DNA of 34,727 bases from Frankiales bacterium. GTDB lineage: Bacteria > Actinomycetota > Actinomycetes > Mycobacteriales > SCTD01. The notes beneath the pieces were generated by a model. It worked only from the letters and a program-made list of their open reading frames with translations. It searched no databases and had not been told where the DNA came from. A program made the position numbers and the translations under genes. Below, one piece after another: positions 24,608-34,691 of this stretch; within the stretch, counting starts at the first letter, position 1, and each line of letters starts with the position of its first letter. The DNA lies in assembly GCA_025465465.1 (NCBI GenBank), contig JAODND010000006.1, positions 1 to 34,727 on the forward strand, written 5' to 3'.

Positions 24608-25901
24608 CCCCAGCGTCCTTGTGGGCGCGGGCGGCGTAGATGAGGCCGGCTACCGGGATGAGGGTGGTCATCGCGAAGATGGTGCGGAGCGCACCGCCGA
24701 GGCCGAACGGCCGGTCGACCAGCGACAGCAGCAGCCCGAGGGCACCCCCGGCAGCCCAGCCGAGCTGCAGGAACGTCTCCGACTTCGCGAACGCCGAGCC
24801 GACCTGGGTCGCGCCGGCATGCGTCTGCAGGGCGGCGTCGAGGGAGTACTTGCCGAGTGACGCACCGAGCCCCACCGACGCGACGGCCACGGCGTTGAAC
24901 AGCGTGCCGCCGAGCACAGCGGCCGCCCCGCAGGCGAGCATCGGCGCGAGCAGCGCCAGGGCGGTGATGCGTGCGACCCGGGCCGCCGGCAGGCGCGAGG
25001 CCAGTGCCGTACCGACGAGACCACCCGCCACGCCCGCGCCGAGCACCAGGGCGGCGTGGAAGACCGAGGCGTGGTGCGCCTTGAGCAGGATCGCGAGGCC
25101 GAGGGTCAGCAGTCCGGTCGCGGCGCGCAGCGCGACGGTCGCGACCAGCGGGCGGCGGATGAGCAGCGTGGTGGTGCGCATCGCGAAGGTCTTCCTGGAC
25201 TCCGTGCGCGGCTCCGGGGGGTCGTCGATCCGCGAGGGCAGCCGCAGGGCGGTGGCCGCGGCCACGAGGAACAGCACGCCCGACACCCGCAGGTCCCACT
25301 CCGTGCCGGGGCCTTTCGCCAGCGCGAATCCCACAGCGGCGGCGATGCCCGAGCTCGCGAGCGACGCGATGTTCATGCGCGCATTGGCGGCGACCAGCCC
25401 CAGCGCGGGGGGACGGACGCGTACGACGGCAGCGGCGCGGGCCACCGAATAGGCCCGCTGCAGGACCAGGATGACCATCGCCAGCGGATAGAAGCCCAGC
25501 GACGCCAGCGACCCCGCCAGCGTCCAGGCGAGCAGGCCGCGACCGAGCGCGGTGATCGCGAGCACGTTGCGGCGGCCGTGCGGGAAGCGGTCGAGCAGCG
25601 GGGCGGCCACCGGGATCAGCAGCGAGAACGGCAGCAGCGTCAGCACCAGGTAGAGCGCGATCTTGCCGCGGGCCGCGCCGGCGTCGACCGAGAAGAAGGT
25701 GTTGGTCGCCAGCGCGACTGCCACCATCGCGTCGCCGGCGGCGCACAGCGCGTGCGTCGTCAGCAGCGCGGCCAGCCCGCTTCGGCCCGCCCCGTCAGCC
25801 TCCGCGGCCGTCCGTACCCGGCGCGCAAACTGCCGGGTGACCCGCACGGCGCCCTTCGCCACGTCGGCGGCGACCTCGGCAGGCGAGGAGTCCTCAGGCA
25901 C
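24570..25901 (-). CDS. MFS transporter
   Basis: A 443-residue membrane protein with about twelve hydrophobic segments in two halves. Motifs typical of the major facilitator family include the LDRFPHGRRNVLAIT loop 2-3 signature and a central cytoplasmic loop (RIDDPPEPRTESRKTF). The first 40 residues are hydrophilic (AAEADGAGRSGLAALL precedes helix 1), longer than usual. Substrate cannot be predicted; efflux of a small molecule is typical for the family. It is convergent with mshD and overlaps its last 38 bases, so no terminator separates the two. The ATG at 25901 diverges from the MMPL gene, with the promoter region between. Confidence 0.88.
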   Translation of the reverse strand: MPEDSSPAEVAADVAKGAVRVTRQFARRVRTAAEADGAGRSGLAALLTTHALCAAGDAMVAVALATNTFFSVDAGAARGKIALYLVLTLLPFSLLIPVAAPLLDRFPHGRRNVLAITALGRGLLAWTLAGSLASLGFYPLAMVILVLQRAYSVARAAAVVRVRPPALGLVAANARMNIASLASSGIAAAVGFALAKGPGTEWDLRVSGVLFLVAAATALRLPSRIDDPPEPRTESRKTFAMRTTTLLIRRPLVATVALRAATGLLTLGLAILLKAHHASVFHAALVLGAGVAGGLVGTALASRLPAARVARITALALLAPMLACGAAAVLGGTLFNAVAVASVGLGASLGKYSLDAALQTHAGATQVGSAFAKSETFLQLGWAAGGALGLLLSLVDRPFGLGGALRTIFAMTTLIPVAGLIYAARAHKDAGVSGTSSRPSTRS

Positions 25902-25925
25902 GCCACCATCCTGTCGCAGAACCTC

Positions 25926-25954
25926 TTGACGGCGTGAGATAACACCGATAACTT
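25926..25954 (+). promoter_or_regulatory. Promoter of the MMPL-TetR operon
   Basis: TTGACG (25926-25931) and TAACTT (25949-25954) are separated by exactly 17 bases, a good sigma-A-type promoter. The spacer and -10 region hold a direct repeat GATAAC-N3-GATAAC (around 25938-25952), which could form part of a binding site for the TetR regulator encoded downstream. The sequence here is more AT-rich than its surroundings. Confidence 0.7.
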
Positions 25955-25992
25955 ACCGACGTTCAGTCATGCGGATCTGGGGGTCCCACGCC

Positions 25993-28200
25993 ATGCTTGC
26001 TCGTCTCGCACCCGTCCTCGTCGCCCGCCGGCGTCTCGTCCTCGTGCTGGCCATCGTGTTCCTCGCCCTGGCCGGCGGTCTCGGCGGCTCGGTGGCCAAG
26101 GAGCTGTCGGCCGGTGGCTTCACCGACCCCAAGCAGCAGAGCGAGGTGGCCGCCGCCGCCCTGGAGAAGGACTTCGGCACCGGCCCCTCCAACTACCTGC
26201 TGCTCGTCACCGCACCGCAGGGCGTCGACAAGGTCGGCGCCGCGGGCACGGCGCTGACCCGTCGGCTGGCCGGCGAGAACGGCGTCAAGGACGTCCAGTC
26301 CTACTGGACCGCCGGGCATCCCGAGACGATGCGGTCGCGCGACGGCACGCAGGCCATCGTGCTGGCACGCCTGCAGGGCAGTCAGGACGACGCGGTCAAG
26401 AAGGCCAAGGCGCTGGCAGCCGAGTACGACGGGACGTTCCGCGGGCTGACGGTGGCCAGCGGTGGCGAGTTCTCTGTGTATGCCCAGGTCGGCAACACCA
26501 TCGAGAAGGACATCATCCGGGCCGAGTCCATCGCCATCCCGGTGACCGCGATCCTGCTGGTCCTGGTGTTCGGCAGCGCCATCGCCGCGTCCCTGCCGCT
26601 GCTCGTCGGGATGCTGTCGGTGCTCGGCACCTTCCTGTCGCTGCACGTGCTGCACGGGTTCACCGACGTCAGCGTCTACTCCGTCAACCTGGCCACGTCG
26701 CTGGGTCTCGGCCTCGGCATCGACTACTCGCTGTTCATCGTGACCCGCTTCCGCGAGGAGCTGCGCAACGGCCACGACGTGCCGAGTGCCGTCCGGGAGT
26801 CGATGAGGACGGCCGGCCGCACCGTGCTGTTCTCCGCCGTCACCGTGGCGCTGTCGCTCGCCGCCCTGCTCGTCTTCCCGCTCTACTTCCTGAAGTCGTT
26901 CGCCTATGCCGGTGTGAGCGCCGTCGTGTTCGCCCTCATCGGTGCGCTCGTGGTGCTGCCGGCGGCTTTGGCCGCCCTCGGCGAGCGGGTCAACACCCTC
27001 GACCTCCGCAAGCCGGTACGACGCGCGCTGCGGATGCAGCCGCCTCGGGTCAAGTCGCTCGACGAAGGCCTGTGGCACCGCATCGCGGTGACGGTCATGA
27101 AGCGTCCGGTCGGCGTCGGCACGGCCGTCGTCGTCATCCTGCTGCTCGTCGGTGCGCCGTTCCGCAGCGTCGTGTTTTCGCTGCCCGACGACCGGGTGCT
27201 GCCAAAGTCGGCCGGCGCGCAGATGGTGTCGCAGACGTTGCGCGACCACTTCCCCGGCAAGGAGTCCTTTGCGCTGCCGATGATCGTGTCCGGCCCCTCG
27301 CCGGCGTCCTACGCCGTCGCGCTGTCCAAGGTCAGCGGTGTCGAGCGCGTCGACGCGACCACCGGCCGCTACATGAACGGCGTGCGGGTGGCGCCCGGCA
27401 TCCCCTCGTACACAAGGGGTCTGGCCTCCCGGCTGTCGGTCGTCCCCGACGTCGAGCCGTTCGGCCCGCAGGGCGAGGCGCTGGTGGGACGGCTGCGTGC
27501 CGTGCCGGCGCCCGCGCCGGTGCTCATCGGCGGTTCGGCCGCGCAGCTCACCGACACCGAGTCGGCACTGCGCCACAAGCTGCCGCTCGCGCTCGGCCTG
27601 CTGCTGACCGCGACGTTCGTGCTGCTGTTCCTGTTCACCGGCTCCGTCGTCATCCCGATCAAGGCGCTGCTGCTCAACGTGCTGTCGCTGTCCGCGACGT
27701 TCGGGATGATGGTGTGGGTCTTCCAGCAGGGGCACCTCACCGGGCTGATCGGCGATCCGATCGTCACCGGGGCCCTCGACACCACGACGCCCATCCTGAT
27801 GTTCTGCGTGCTGTTCGGGCTGTCGATGGACTACGAGGTGTTCCTGCTCTCCCGCATCAAGGAGGAGTACGACCTGACCGGCGACAACCAGCACGCCGTC
27901 GCCGTCGGCCTCGAACGGACGGGCGCTCTCGTCACCGCCGCTGCGGCGCTGCTCGCGCTGGTCTTCCTGTCGTTCGTGACGAGCAGCATCAGCTTCATCA
28001 AGCTGCTCGGTCTGGGCACGGCCATCGCCGTGCTCGTCGACGCCACCCTCATCCGCGGTGCCCTGGTCCCGGCGTTCATGCGCCTGATGGGCCGCGCCAA
28101 CTGGTGGGCGCCCCGGCCGCTGCGGGCCCTGCACGCGCGCATCGGGCTCGCTGAGGCACACTCGTCGGAAGCCCCGTCAAAGGAACCCGCGCTTGTCTGA
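25993..28200 (+). CDS. MMPL/RND-family transporter
   Basis: A protein of about 735 residues with the two-fold MMPL layout. Each half has one helix, a large external domain, then five helices. MMPL signatures include ATSLGLGLGIDYSLFIVTRFREE and, in the second half, FGLSMDYEVFLLSRIKEEYD. The Asp residues in GIDYS and SMDYE belong to the proton relay. These proton-driven pumps export lipids, glycolipids or drugs; substrate unknown. ATG 25993 is preferred, with GGGGG nine bases upstream and the typical start MLARLAPVLVARRR; ATG 25969 is also possible and close to the +1. Its 3' end overlaps the TetR gene by eight bases, so exporter and regulator share a transcript. Confidence 0.93.
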   Translation: MLARLAPVLVARRRLVLVLAIVFLALAGGLGGSVAKELSAGGFTDPKQQSEVAAAALEKDFGTGPSNYLLLVTAPQGVDKVGAAGTALTRRLAGENGVKDVQSYWTAGHPETMRSRDGTQAIVLARLQGSQDDAVKKAKALAAEYDGTFRGLTVASGGEFSVYAQVGNTIEKDIIRAESIAIPVTAILLVLVFGSAIAASLPLLVGMLSVLGTFLSLHVLHGFTDVSVYSVNLATSLGLGLGIDYSLFIVTRFREELRNGHDVPSAVRESMRTAGRTVLFSAVTVALSLAALLVFPLYFLKSFAYAGVSAVVFALIGALVVLPAALAALGERVNTLDLRKPVRRALRMQPPRVKSLDEGLWHRIAVTVMKRPVGVGTAVVVILLLVGAPFRSVVFSLPDDRVLPKSAGAQMVSQTLRDHFPGKESFALPMIVSGPSPASYAVALSKVSGVERVDATTGRYMNGVRVAPGIPSYTRGLASRLSVVPDVEPFGPQGEALVGRLRAVPAPAPVLIGGSAAQLTDTESALRHKLPLALGLLLTATFVLLFLFTGSVVIPIKALLLNVLSLSATFGMMVWVFQQGHLTGLIGDPIVTGALDTTTPILMFCVLFGLSMDYEVFLLSRIKEEYDLTGDNQHAVAVGLERTGALVTAAAALLALVFLSFVTSSISFIKLLGLGTAIAVLVDATLIRGALVPAFMRLMGRANWWAPRPLRALHARIGLAEAHSSEAPSKEPALV

Positions 28201-28855
28201 ACCTCGTCGTCGTGCACCTCGAGGGCAGGGTGCTGCCCTGCGCGGCGAGGTGCTCACGGCAGCCATGGACATCCTGCGCGAGACCGGGTCCGAGGAGGCC
28301 ATGTCGCTGCGGGCGGTGGCGCAGCGGGTCGGCGTCTCGGTGCCGTCGATCTATCTGCACTTCGCCGACAAGCAGGCGCTGCTCGCCGCGGTCTGCGAGG
28401 AGGTCTTCGAGCAGCTGCACGTCGCGCTCAAGGAGGCCGACGCCGACGCCCCCAACCCGTGGGAGGCGCTGCGGGCGCAGGGCATCGCCTATGTGCGGTT
28501 CGCGCTGGCCAACCCGGAGCACTACCGGATCGTCATGATGGCCGGACCGTCCCGCGACGACCCTGCCGACGACATCGGCTCGGGGGCGTTCGGCCACCTG
28601 CTGGAGAGCGTCGTCGGCTCGATCGGGATCGGGGTCCTGGAGGGCGATCCCATCGAGCTCGGCCTCAAGCTCTGGGCGGCCGCGCACGGCCTCGCCGCGC
28701 TGCTCATCAGCAAGCCGACGATGCCGTGGCCCCCGCTCGAGGATCTCATCGACAACACCCTGTGCTTCGCCGCCCTCGGGCTGGCCGCGGCGACCCGCAT
28801 CGACCCGACCATGCCGGCCGACGAGCTCGTCGCCCGCCTCAACACCCTGCGCTGA
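28193..28855 (+). CDS. TetR/AcrR family regulator (WHG domain)
   Basis: A 220-residue repressor-type regulator. The N-terminal helix-turn-helix spans about residues 20-66: EVLTAAMDILRETG, then MSLRAVAQRVGVSVPSIYLHF and ADKQALLAAV. The C-terminal ligand-binding part has the WHG features PWEALRAQGIAYVRFALANPEHYRIVMM and LWAAAHGLAALL. It most likely controls the MMPL operon in which it lies, responding to a ligand that the pump exports. The TTG at 28193 lies within the MMPL stop region, with AAAGGA about eight bases upstream, giving translational coupling. A large palindromic element begins nine bases after its stop. Confidence 0.92.
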   Translation: MSEPRRRAPRGQGAALRGEVLTAAMDILRETGSEEAMSLRAVAQRVGVSVPSIYLHFADKQALLAAVCEEVFEQLHVALKEADADAPNPWEALRAQGIAYVRFALANPEHYRIVMMAGPSRDDPADDIGSGAFGHLLESVVGSIGIGVLEGDPIELGLKLWAAAHGLAALLISKPTMPWPPLEDLIDNTLCFAALGLAAATRIDPTMPADELVARLNTLR

Positions 28856-28863
28856 CCCCAGGT

Positions 28864-28956
28864 CCCTTCCCTCATGCACAGCCATGCCGCCTGCCCGCGG
28901 TCCGCCGAGCGTGCGAGGTGGGCGGACCGGGGTGCCGGCCGTGCATGAGGGAAGGG
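28864..28956. repeat. Nested palindromic element behind tetR
   Basis: A perfect 16-base inverted repeat (arms 28864-28879 and 28941-28956, CCCTTCCCTCATGCAC type) encloses 61 bases. Inside lies a second perfect 9-base inverted repeat (28898-28906 and 28921-28929, CGGTCCGCC/GGCGGACCG) with a 14-base loop. It lies between tetR and the DoxX gene and could be a transcription terminator, a structured RNA, or a small mobile palindromic repeat. No T-run follows. Confidence 0.75.
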
Positions 28957-29008
28957 TGGCGCGGCCGAACAACGGGTACGGCGGGGTCAGACCCCTCAGG
29001 AGGACCTC

Positions 29009-29500
29009 ATGAGCCCGACCCGCCGTCTTGCCCGCACGATGCTCGCCGGAGTGTTCGTCTCCGGCGGGGTGAACGCCCTGCGGCAGCCGGGCCTGCGCGC
29101 CGAGCTGGTGAAGCAGTCCGGACTGACCGACAAGCTGCCGCCGCAGGTACCCGAGCCACTGCGGACACCGGAGAACATCGTGCGCATCAACGCCGCGGCC
29201 GACATCCTCGGCGGCTTGGCCCTGCTGCGGAGCACCACCCCACGGCTCGCGTCGCTCGGGCTGATGGCCTCGCTCGTGCCCACGACCGCAGTGGGGCACG
29301 CGTTCTGGACCGAGAAGGACAAGCAGGCACGCGCCCAGCAGCAGCTGCACTTCATGAAGAACCTCGGCATCCTCGGCGGTCTGCTGCTGTCGGCGACCGA
29401 CACCGGCGGCCGCGAGTCGCTGCCACACGCGGTGGGCCGGCTCTCGCGCAAGGCCAAGCGAAACGCGAAGCGTGCCGGCCAAGCCCTCCCCACGACCTAG
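29009..29500 (+). CDS. DoxX family membrane protein
   Basis: A 163-residue DoxX-family protein. It begins with RRLARTMLAGVFVSGGVNALRQP, the typical first helix with the F-x-x-x-G-x-N/R-x-x-R pattern. RINAAADILGGLALL, RLASLGLMASLVPTTAVGHAFW and FMKNLGILGGLLLSATD follow, giving four helices. The tail is basic (GRLSRKAKRNAKRAGQA). DoxX proteins are small integral membrane proteins; in mycobacteria they associate with a membrane oxidoreductase complex linked to thiol redox homeostasis, but the role here is unknown. The ATG at 29009 has AGGAGG six bases upstream. It stands alone between the palindromic element and the Crp gene. Confidence 0.88.
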   Translation: MSPTRRLARTMLAGVFVSGGVNALRQPGLRAELVKQSGLTDKLPPQVPEPLRTPENIVRINAAADILGGLALLRSTTPRLASLGLMASLVPTTAVGHAFWTEKDKQARAQQQLHFMKNLGILGGLLLSATDTGGRESLPHAVGRLSRKAKRNAKRAGQALPTT

Positions 29501-29531
29501 CGCACTGGCGCGCGCGTCCCACTAGGGTGCT

Positions 29532-29557
29532 CCCACGAAAGTTCTTGCGTTCGTGGG
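29532..29557 (+). promoter_or_regulatory. Inverted repeat in the Crp/Fnr gene leader
   Basis: Perfect 8-base arms CCCACGAA (29532-29539) and TTCGTGGG (29550-29557) flank a 10-base centre. The right arm runs into the GGGGG that serves as Shine-Dalgarno for the gene at 29567. It is either a dimer operator for autoregulation by the Crp/Fnr protein or an RNA hairpin that can hide the ribosome binding site. A TAGGGT box at 29523-29528 lies just upstream. Confidence 0.6.
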
Positions 29558-29566
29558 GGCGAGCAC

Positions 29567-30274
29567 ATGGGACGTTCACCGGAACAGGCGAGGGTCCTTG
29601 CCGCGCTCCGTCAGGTCGAGCTGTTCGGCGGGCTGCCTGAGCCCGTCCTGCAGCAGATCGCGGCCGTCTCGCGGCCGCGGGACCTCGCCAAGGGCGAGCT
29701 GCTCTGCGACGCGGGTGATGTCGGCGACGCGATGCACGTGCTCATCGCCGGCGCCGTGACCGTCTTCCGCACGGCGTCCGACGGCAAGCGGATCGCCCTC
29801 AACGTCCTGCAGCCGCCGGAAGCGCTCGGCGAGATCGCGCTGCTCGACGGGGCGCCGCGCGCCACGTCAGCCGAGGCGACCGAGCCCAGCGTCGTCCTGA
29901 CCTTGTTGCGTCAGGAGTTCCTCGCGCTGCTGAGCGAGCAACCCGCAGTGCTCGAGCCGGTCGTGCGCCGGCTCGGGACCATGATGCGGCGACTCTCCGA
30001 ACAGGCCGCCGACCACGTGCTCCTCGACCTCGCCGGCCGCGTGGCGAAGACGCTGCTCCGGCTTGCGACGCCAGGATCGCCACCGGTGGTGGCGATCACG
30101 CAGGCGCGGCTCGCCGAGATGAGCGGCGGCACCCGGCAGAGCGTCAACCAGGTCCTCGGCGGCTTCGCGCAGCGCGGTCTGGTCCACCTCGAGGGCAGGC
30201 GGATCCTGCTCACCGACCTACCCGGCCTTCGCCGCCGGGCCCGTCCCGTGCGCGCTAGCCCGTCTGCGCCTTGA
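29567..30274 (+). CDS. Crp/Fnr family transcriptional regulator
   Basis: A 235-residue regulator. Residues 20-130 form a cyclic-nucleotide-binding-like domain: LFGGLPEPVLQQIAAVSRPRDLAKGE, then LCDAGDVGDAMHVLIAGAVTVFR and GEIALLDGAPRATSAEATEP (the phosphate-binding-cassette region). A dimer helix follows, then a winged HTH at about 165-215 (ITQARLAEMSGGTRQSVNQVL, GFAQRGLVHLEGRRILL). The cassette has the order G-E-[IL]-A-L-L-D-x-x-P-R found in cAMP-binding members, so a nucleotide ligand is plausible. The ATG at 29567 has GGGGG upstream, inside an inverted repeat. The gene converges with the lipoprotein gene, overlapping its 3' end by 20 bases. Confidence 0.92.
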   Translation: MGRSPEQARVLAALRQVELFGGLPEPVLQQIAAVSRPRDLAKGELLCDAGDVGDAMHVLIAGAVTVFRTASDGKRIALNVLQPPEALGEIALLDGAPRATSAEATEPSVVLTLLRQEFLALLSEQPAVLEPVVRRLGTMMRRLSEQAADHVLLDLAGRVAKTLLRLATPGSPPVVAITQARLAEMSGGTRQSVNQVLGGFAQRGLVHLEGRRILLTDLPGLRRRARPVRASPSAP

Positions 30275-31025
30275 TCCCGGCCAGCAGCGGAGCGCCATCG
30301 GTCTGCTGCGACGCCGGCGGGGCCGTGACGGTGACCGCCGTGCCGAACGCATAGCGCTCGACCGTCGTCGTGACGTGAGCGGTGACGGTCTTGATCGTCA
30401 CGTCGACCGACTCGACCATCTTCACCAGCCGGTCCTGGCCGTCGACCCACGCGTCGAACGGCAGCGATGTGACGCCGCTGTCGACGAGCTTCTGGACGGC
30501 CGGCTTCGCGAGGCCCCCGAGCTTCGCCAGGTGCGCCGCGTCCAGGGCGATGGCTCCCTTGTAGTGGGTGGCACTGGCCCCCCGGACCTGCTCGGTGCCC
30601 ACCTTGGTCACGTGATTGTCGGCCGCGAGGAGCACCTGCGTCGAGTCGCTCGGGCTGGCGCTGCCGGCCAGCGAGGTGCCGACGAGCTGGGAGAGCGTCA
30701 GGACGTACCAGGTCGACTGGCCCGGAACCTTCAGATAGAGCTTGCCCCCGGTGACGCGCTCCTGGATCCGGCTGGAGCCGACCGTCAGCACCATCGAACC
30801 GACGTTGCCGTCGAAGGCGCCGGTGCCCGCGATCGTGACCGCGGTGCCCGGCGTCTTGGTCACGATCGACAGGTCGACCTTGGACGAGGTCGCTGAGCTC
30901 TTGGTGACGGAGGAGCGCAGCACCGCCCCGTAGTCCTGGCTGAGGACGGTCTGCTTCGGCGACCCGCCGCAGGCAGCGGCCAGCAGCAGAGCGGCGACGG
31001 GCAGTGCGATGAGGGATCGGCGCAT
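30255..31025 (-). CDS. LppX/LprAFG-like lipoprotein
   Basis: A 256-residue lipoprotein. The signal peptide MRRSLIALPVAALLLAAAC ends in a lipobox-like sequence with the lipidated Cys at position 19. The mature part has the features of the LppX_LprAFG fold, a beta-sheet half-barrel with a hydrophobic cavity: LSIVTKTPGTAVTIAGTG, GKLYLKVPGQSTWYVL, ATHYKGAIALD and FDAWVDGQDRLVKMV. Mycobacterial members carry lipids or glycolipids (LppX for phthiocerol dimycocerosates, LprG for triacylated glycolipids). A similar lipid-carrier role outside the membrane is inferred. It lies alone, with no co-directional neighbour in contact. Confidence 0.86.
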   Translation of the reverse strand: MRRSLIALPVAALLLAAACGGSPKQTVLSQDYGAVLRSSVTKSSATSSKVDLSIVTKTPGTAVTIAGTGAFDGNVGSMVLTVGSSRIQERVTGGKLYLKVPGQSTWYVLTLSQLVGTSLAGSASPSDSTQVLLAADNHVTKVGTEQVRGASATHYKGAIALDAAHLAKLGGLAKPAVQKLVDSGVTSLPFDAWVDGQDRLVKMVESVDVTIKTVTAHVTTTVERYAFGTAVTVTAPPASQQTDGAPLLAGIKAQTG

Positions 31026-31102
31026 CCCGACACTGTGGCACGCTCCGTCGCGTTGCTGGGCAAGGTGGTGCGTATGCCCCAGCACGCCCCTGCGGACCAG
31101 AG

Positions 31103-31339
31103 TCAGCGGTCCAGCCGGTCGACGGCTGCCGCGAGCTCGTGGTCCTTTGCCGTGATGGCGCCGCCCTGGTCGTGAGTGTTGACAGCGAGGGTCACGGTGC
31201 GCCACCGGACGTCGATGTCGGGGTGGTGGTCCTGCGCCTCGGCGACCTCCGCGACCCGCGCGACGAAGGCGATGGCGGCAGGGAACGACGCCAGCTCGAA
31301 GGTGCGCGTCAGCTTGCCGTCGCGCTCCTCCCAGGTCAT
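31103..31339 (-). CDS. phhB: 4a-hydroxytetrahydrobiopterin dehydratase (PCD)
   Basis: A 78-residue enzyme of the pterin-4-alpha-carbinolamine dehydratase family (EC 4.2.1.96). It removes water from the 4a-hydroxypterin made by phenylalanine hydroxylase, so that the pterin cofactor can be recycled. The active-site motif AQDHHPDIDVRW has His38 and His39, with His56 in VNTHDQGG completing the usual triad of histidines. LTRTFELASFPAAIAFV is the conserved N-terminal segment. At 78 residues it is shorter than the typical 95-105, lacking the N-terminal helix. Its ATG at 31339 overlaps the stop of the phenylalanine hydroxylase gene by four bases, a direct functional pairing. Confidence 0.94.
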   Translation of the reverse strand: MTWEERDGKLTRTFELASFPAAIAFVARVAEVAEAQDHHPDIDVRWRTVTLAVNTHDQGGAITAKDHELAAAVDRLDR

Positions 31340-32220
31340 GCGGCTGCCTTCATCGCCGCGATCGAGTCGTCGGTGCAGCTGTCCCAGAAGCCGCCGACCA
31401 CGTCCTCCACCTGGGAGAACGACTCGGCTGCATACAGCAGGTCCTGGTAGACGGTGATGTCGTAGTCGGTCGTGCCCATGGCGACGACGTCCAGCGGCTT
31501 GATCGTCATGCCGCGGAACTCCTCGATCTCACCGGGGCTCGAGAGGATCCCCGCGCCGTACGCCTTCAGCTCGCCTTCCTGCATCACCACTCCGAACTCG
31601 AGGGTGAACCAGAAGACCTTGCTGATGAACTGCAGGGCCTCGTCGGTTTCGACCCGGTTGGTCGCGCGGCCGGCCGCCTCGTAGAGCCGCGTGAAGCGCG
31701 GGTCGGCGAGGGTGTTGCCGTGGCCGACGACCTCGTGCAGCACGTCGGGCTCGGGCGTGTTGAGCGGGACGGAGTGGTGGCGGACGTACTGGGTGCTCCA
31801 GAAGGCCTTGTCGGCAAGGGATCCGTAGAAGTCCCGGAGCGGTACGAGACCCGCGGCGGGGCGGTAGGTGTAGCCGGTGAGCGGTGCCAGCAGGTCGCTG
31901 ACGTGGGCGAGCTGCGGGATGTGGTCGGTCGGGAGGCGGAGCGCCTCCTTGCCGTCGAGGAACTCCTGGCAGGCGTAGGCCCGGTGCTTCGCGACCAGGT
32001 CCTCGCTGACGACGCGCCACACCTCGTGCTCGGCGTCGGTGTAGTCGGCGACGGGGACCATGTCGCCCGGGGTCCAGCGGCTGGCGAGGGTCGCCAGGGC
32101 GTCGCGGCGAGCGCGGTACTCGGGGTCGGCGAAGCCGGGGTGACCCTTGCCGAGCTGCACCTGCAGCGTGCCGTCGTCGTGCGCGACCACCGGGGCGAAG
32201 TACTGCGCTTCCTCGAACAT
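31336..32220 (-). CDS. phhA: Phenylalanine 4-monooxygenase
   Basis: A 294-residue pterin-dependent aromatic amino acid hydroxylase (EC 1.14.16.1), which converts phenylalanine to tyrosine using tetrahydropterin and O2. The 2-His-1-Glu iron site is intact: His162 and His167 in LHEVVGHGNTLAD, and Glu208 in FWFTLEFGVV. PAAGLVPLRDFYGSLADKAFWSTQYVRH is the conserved pterin- and substrate-binding stretch. No ACT regulatory domain is present, as usual for bacteria. The ATG at 32220 has GGGG upstream. It shares an operon with PCD and diverges from an Lrp regulator, while HPPD and homogentisate dioxygenase lie just beyond, so the locus degrades Phe and Tyr. Confidence 0.96.
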   Translation of the reverse strand: MFEEAQYFAPVVAHDDGTLQVQLGKGHPGFADPEYRARRDALATLASRWTPGDMVPVADYTDAEHEVWRVVSEDLVAKHRAYACQEFLDGKEALRLPTDHIPQLAHVSDLLAPLTGYTYRPAAGLVPLRDFYGSLADKAFWSTQYVRHHSVPLNTPEPDVLHEVVGHGNTLADPRFTRLYEAAGRATNRVETDEALQFISKVFWFTLEFGVVMQEGELKAYGAGILSSPGEIEEFRGMTIKPLDVVAMGTTDYDITVYQDLLYAAESFSQVEDVVGGFWDSCTDDSIAAMKAAA

Positions 32221-32310
32221 GGCCCCATTGTGGCGGCTTGTACGGCCTGGGCACAGGTCTGCTGGACGAGTTGCTGCACCTGAGAGCTGTTCAGGGCAGG
32301 ATGTCTTGCC
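32221..32310. promoter_or_regulatory. Divergent control region, phhA / lrp
   Basis: These 90 bases separate the two diverging genes and should hold both promoters plus Lrp binding sites. A loose inverted pair, CAGGT and ACCTG about 20 bases apart, lies in the middle. I cannot assign -35/-10 boxes with confidence. AGGATG precedes the lrp start. Confidence 0.4.
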
Positions 32311-32736
32311 ATGGACGCTGTTGACCGAGCCCTTCTGGACGTTCTGCGGGCCGACGCTCGGGTGTCGGTCCGCGAGCTGGCCGCGCAGGTCGGGGTGTCC
32401 CGCGCCTCGGCGTACTCCCGGCTCGCCCGGCTCCGCGCGTCGGGCGTCATCCGCGGGTTCACCGTGGACATCGACCCGACCGCCCTGGGGCTGGGGCTGC
32501 CCGCCTACGTGCACGTGCGGATCAAGCAGAACACGTGGAAGACGTTCCGCGAGAAGGCGTGGGCGCTCGAGGAGGCGGTCCACGTCGCCCTGGTCGCCGG
32601 CGACTTCGACTGCGTGCTGCTCGTGCGCTGCCGCGACGCCGAGCACCTGCGCTCGCTGGTGCTCGAGAAGGTGCAGGCCCTGCCCGAGGTGCTCGCGACC
32701 CAGACCGTCCTCGTCTTCGAGGAGCACTCCGGCTGA
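32311..32736 (+). CDS. Lrp/AsnC family regulator next to phhA
   Basis: A 141-residue feast/famine regulator. The N-terminal HTH has MDAVDRALLDVLRADARVSV, then LAAQVGVSRASAYSRLARL and SGVIRGFTVDIDP. The C-terminal RAM domain (about 65-140) includes AYVHVRIKQN, VALVAGDFDCVLLVRC and VLEKVQALPEVLATQTVLVFEE, which binds amino acids. By position it most likely controls phhA-phhB in response to Phe or Tyr. The ATG at 32311 has AGGATG upstream. The gene is followed by a region of overlapping hairpins. Confidence 0.92.
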   Translation: MDAVDRALLDVLRADARVSVRELAAQVGVSRASAYSRLARLRASGVIRGFTVDIDPTALGLGLPAYVHVRIKQNTWKTFREKAWALEEAVHVALVAGDFDCVLLVRCRDAEHLRSLVLEKVQALPEVLATQTVLVFEEHSG

Positions 32737-34688
<1,952 letters not shown>

Positions 34689-34691
34689 GCC

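Noticed and set aside
25963..28161. Long minus-strand frame across the MMPL gene
   Set aside because: Low-complexity His/Gln/Arg/Gly-rich translation with no family signal. The plus strand encodes an intact MMPL transporter with a good promoter.
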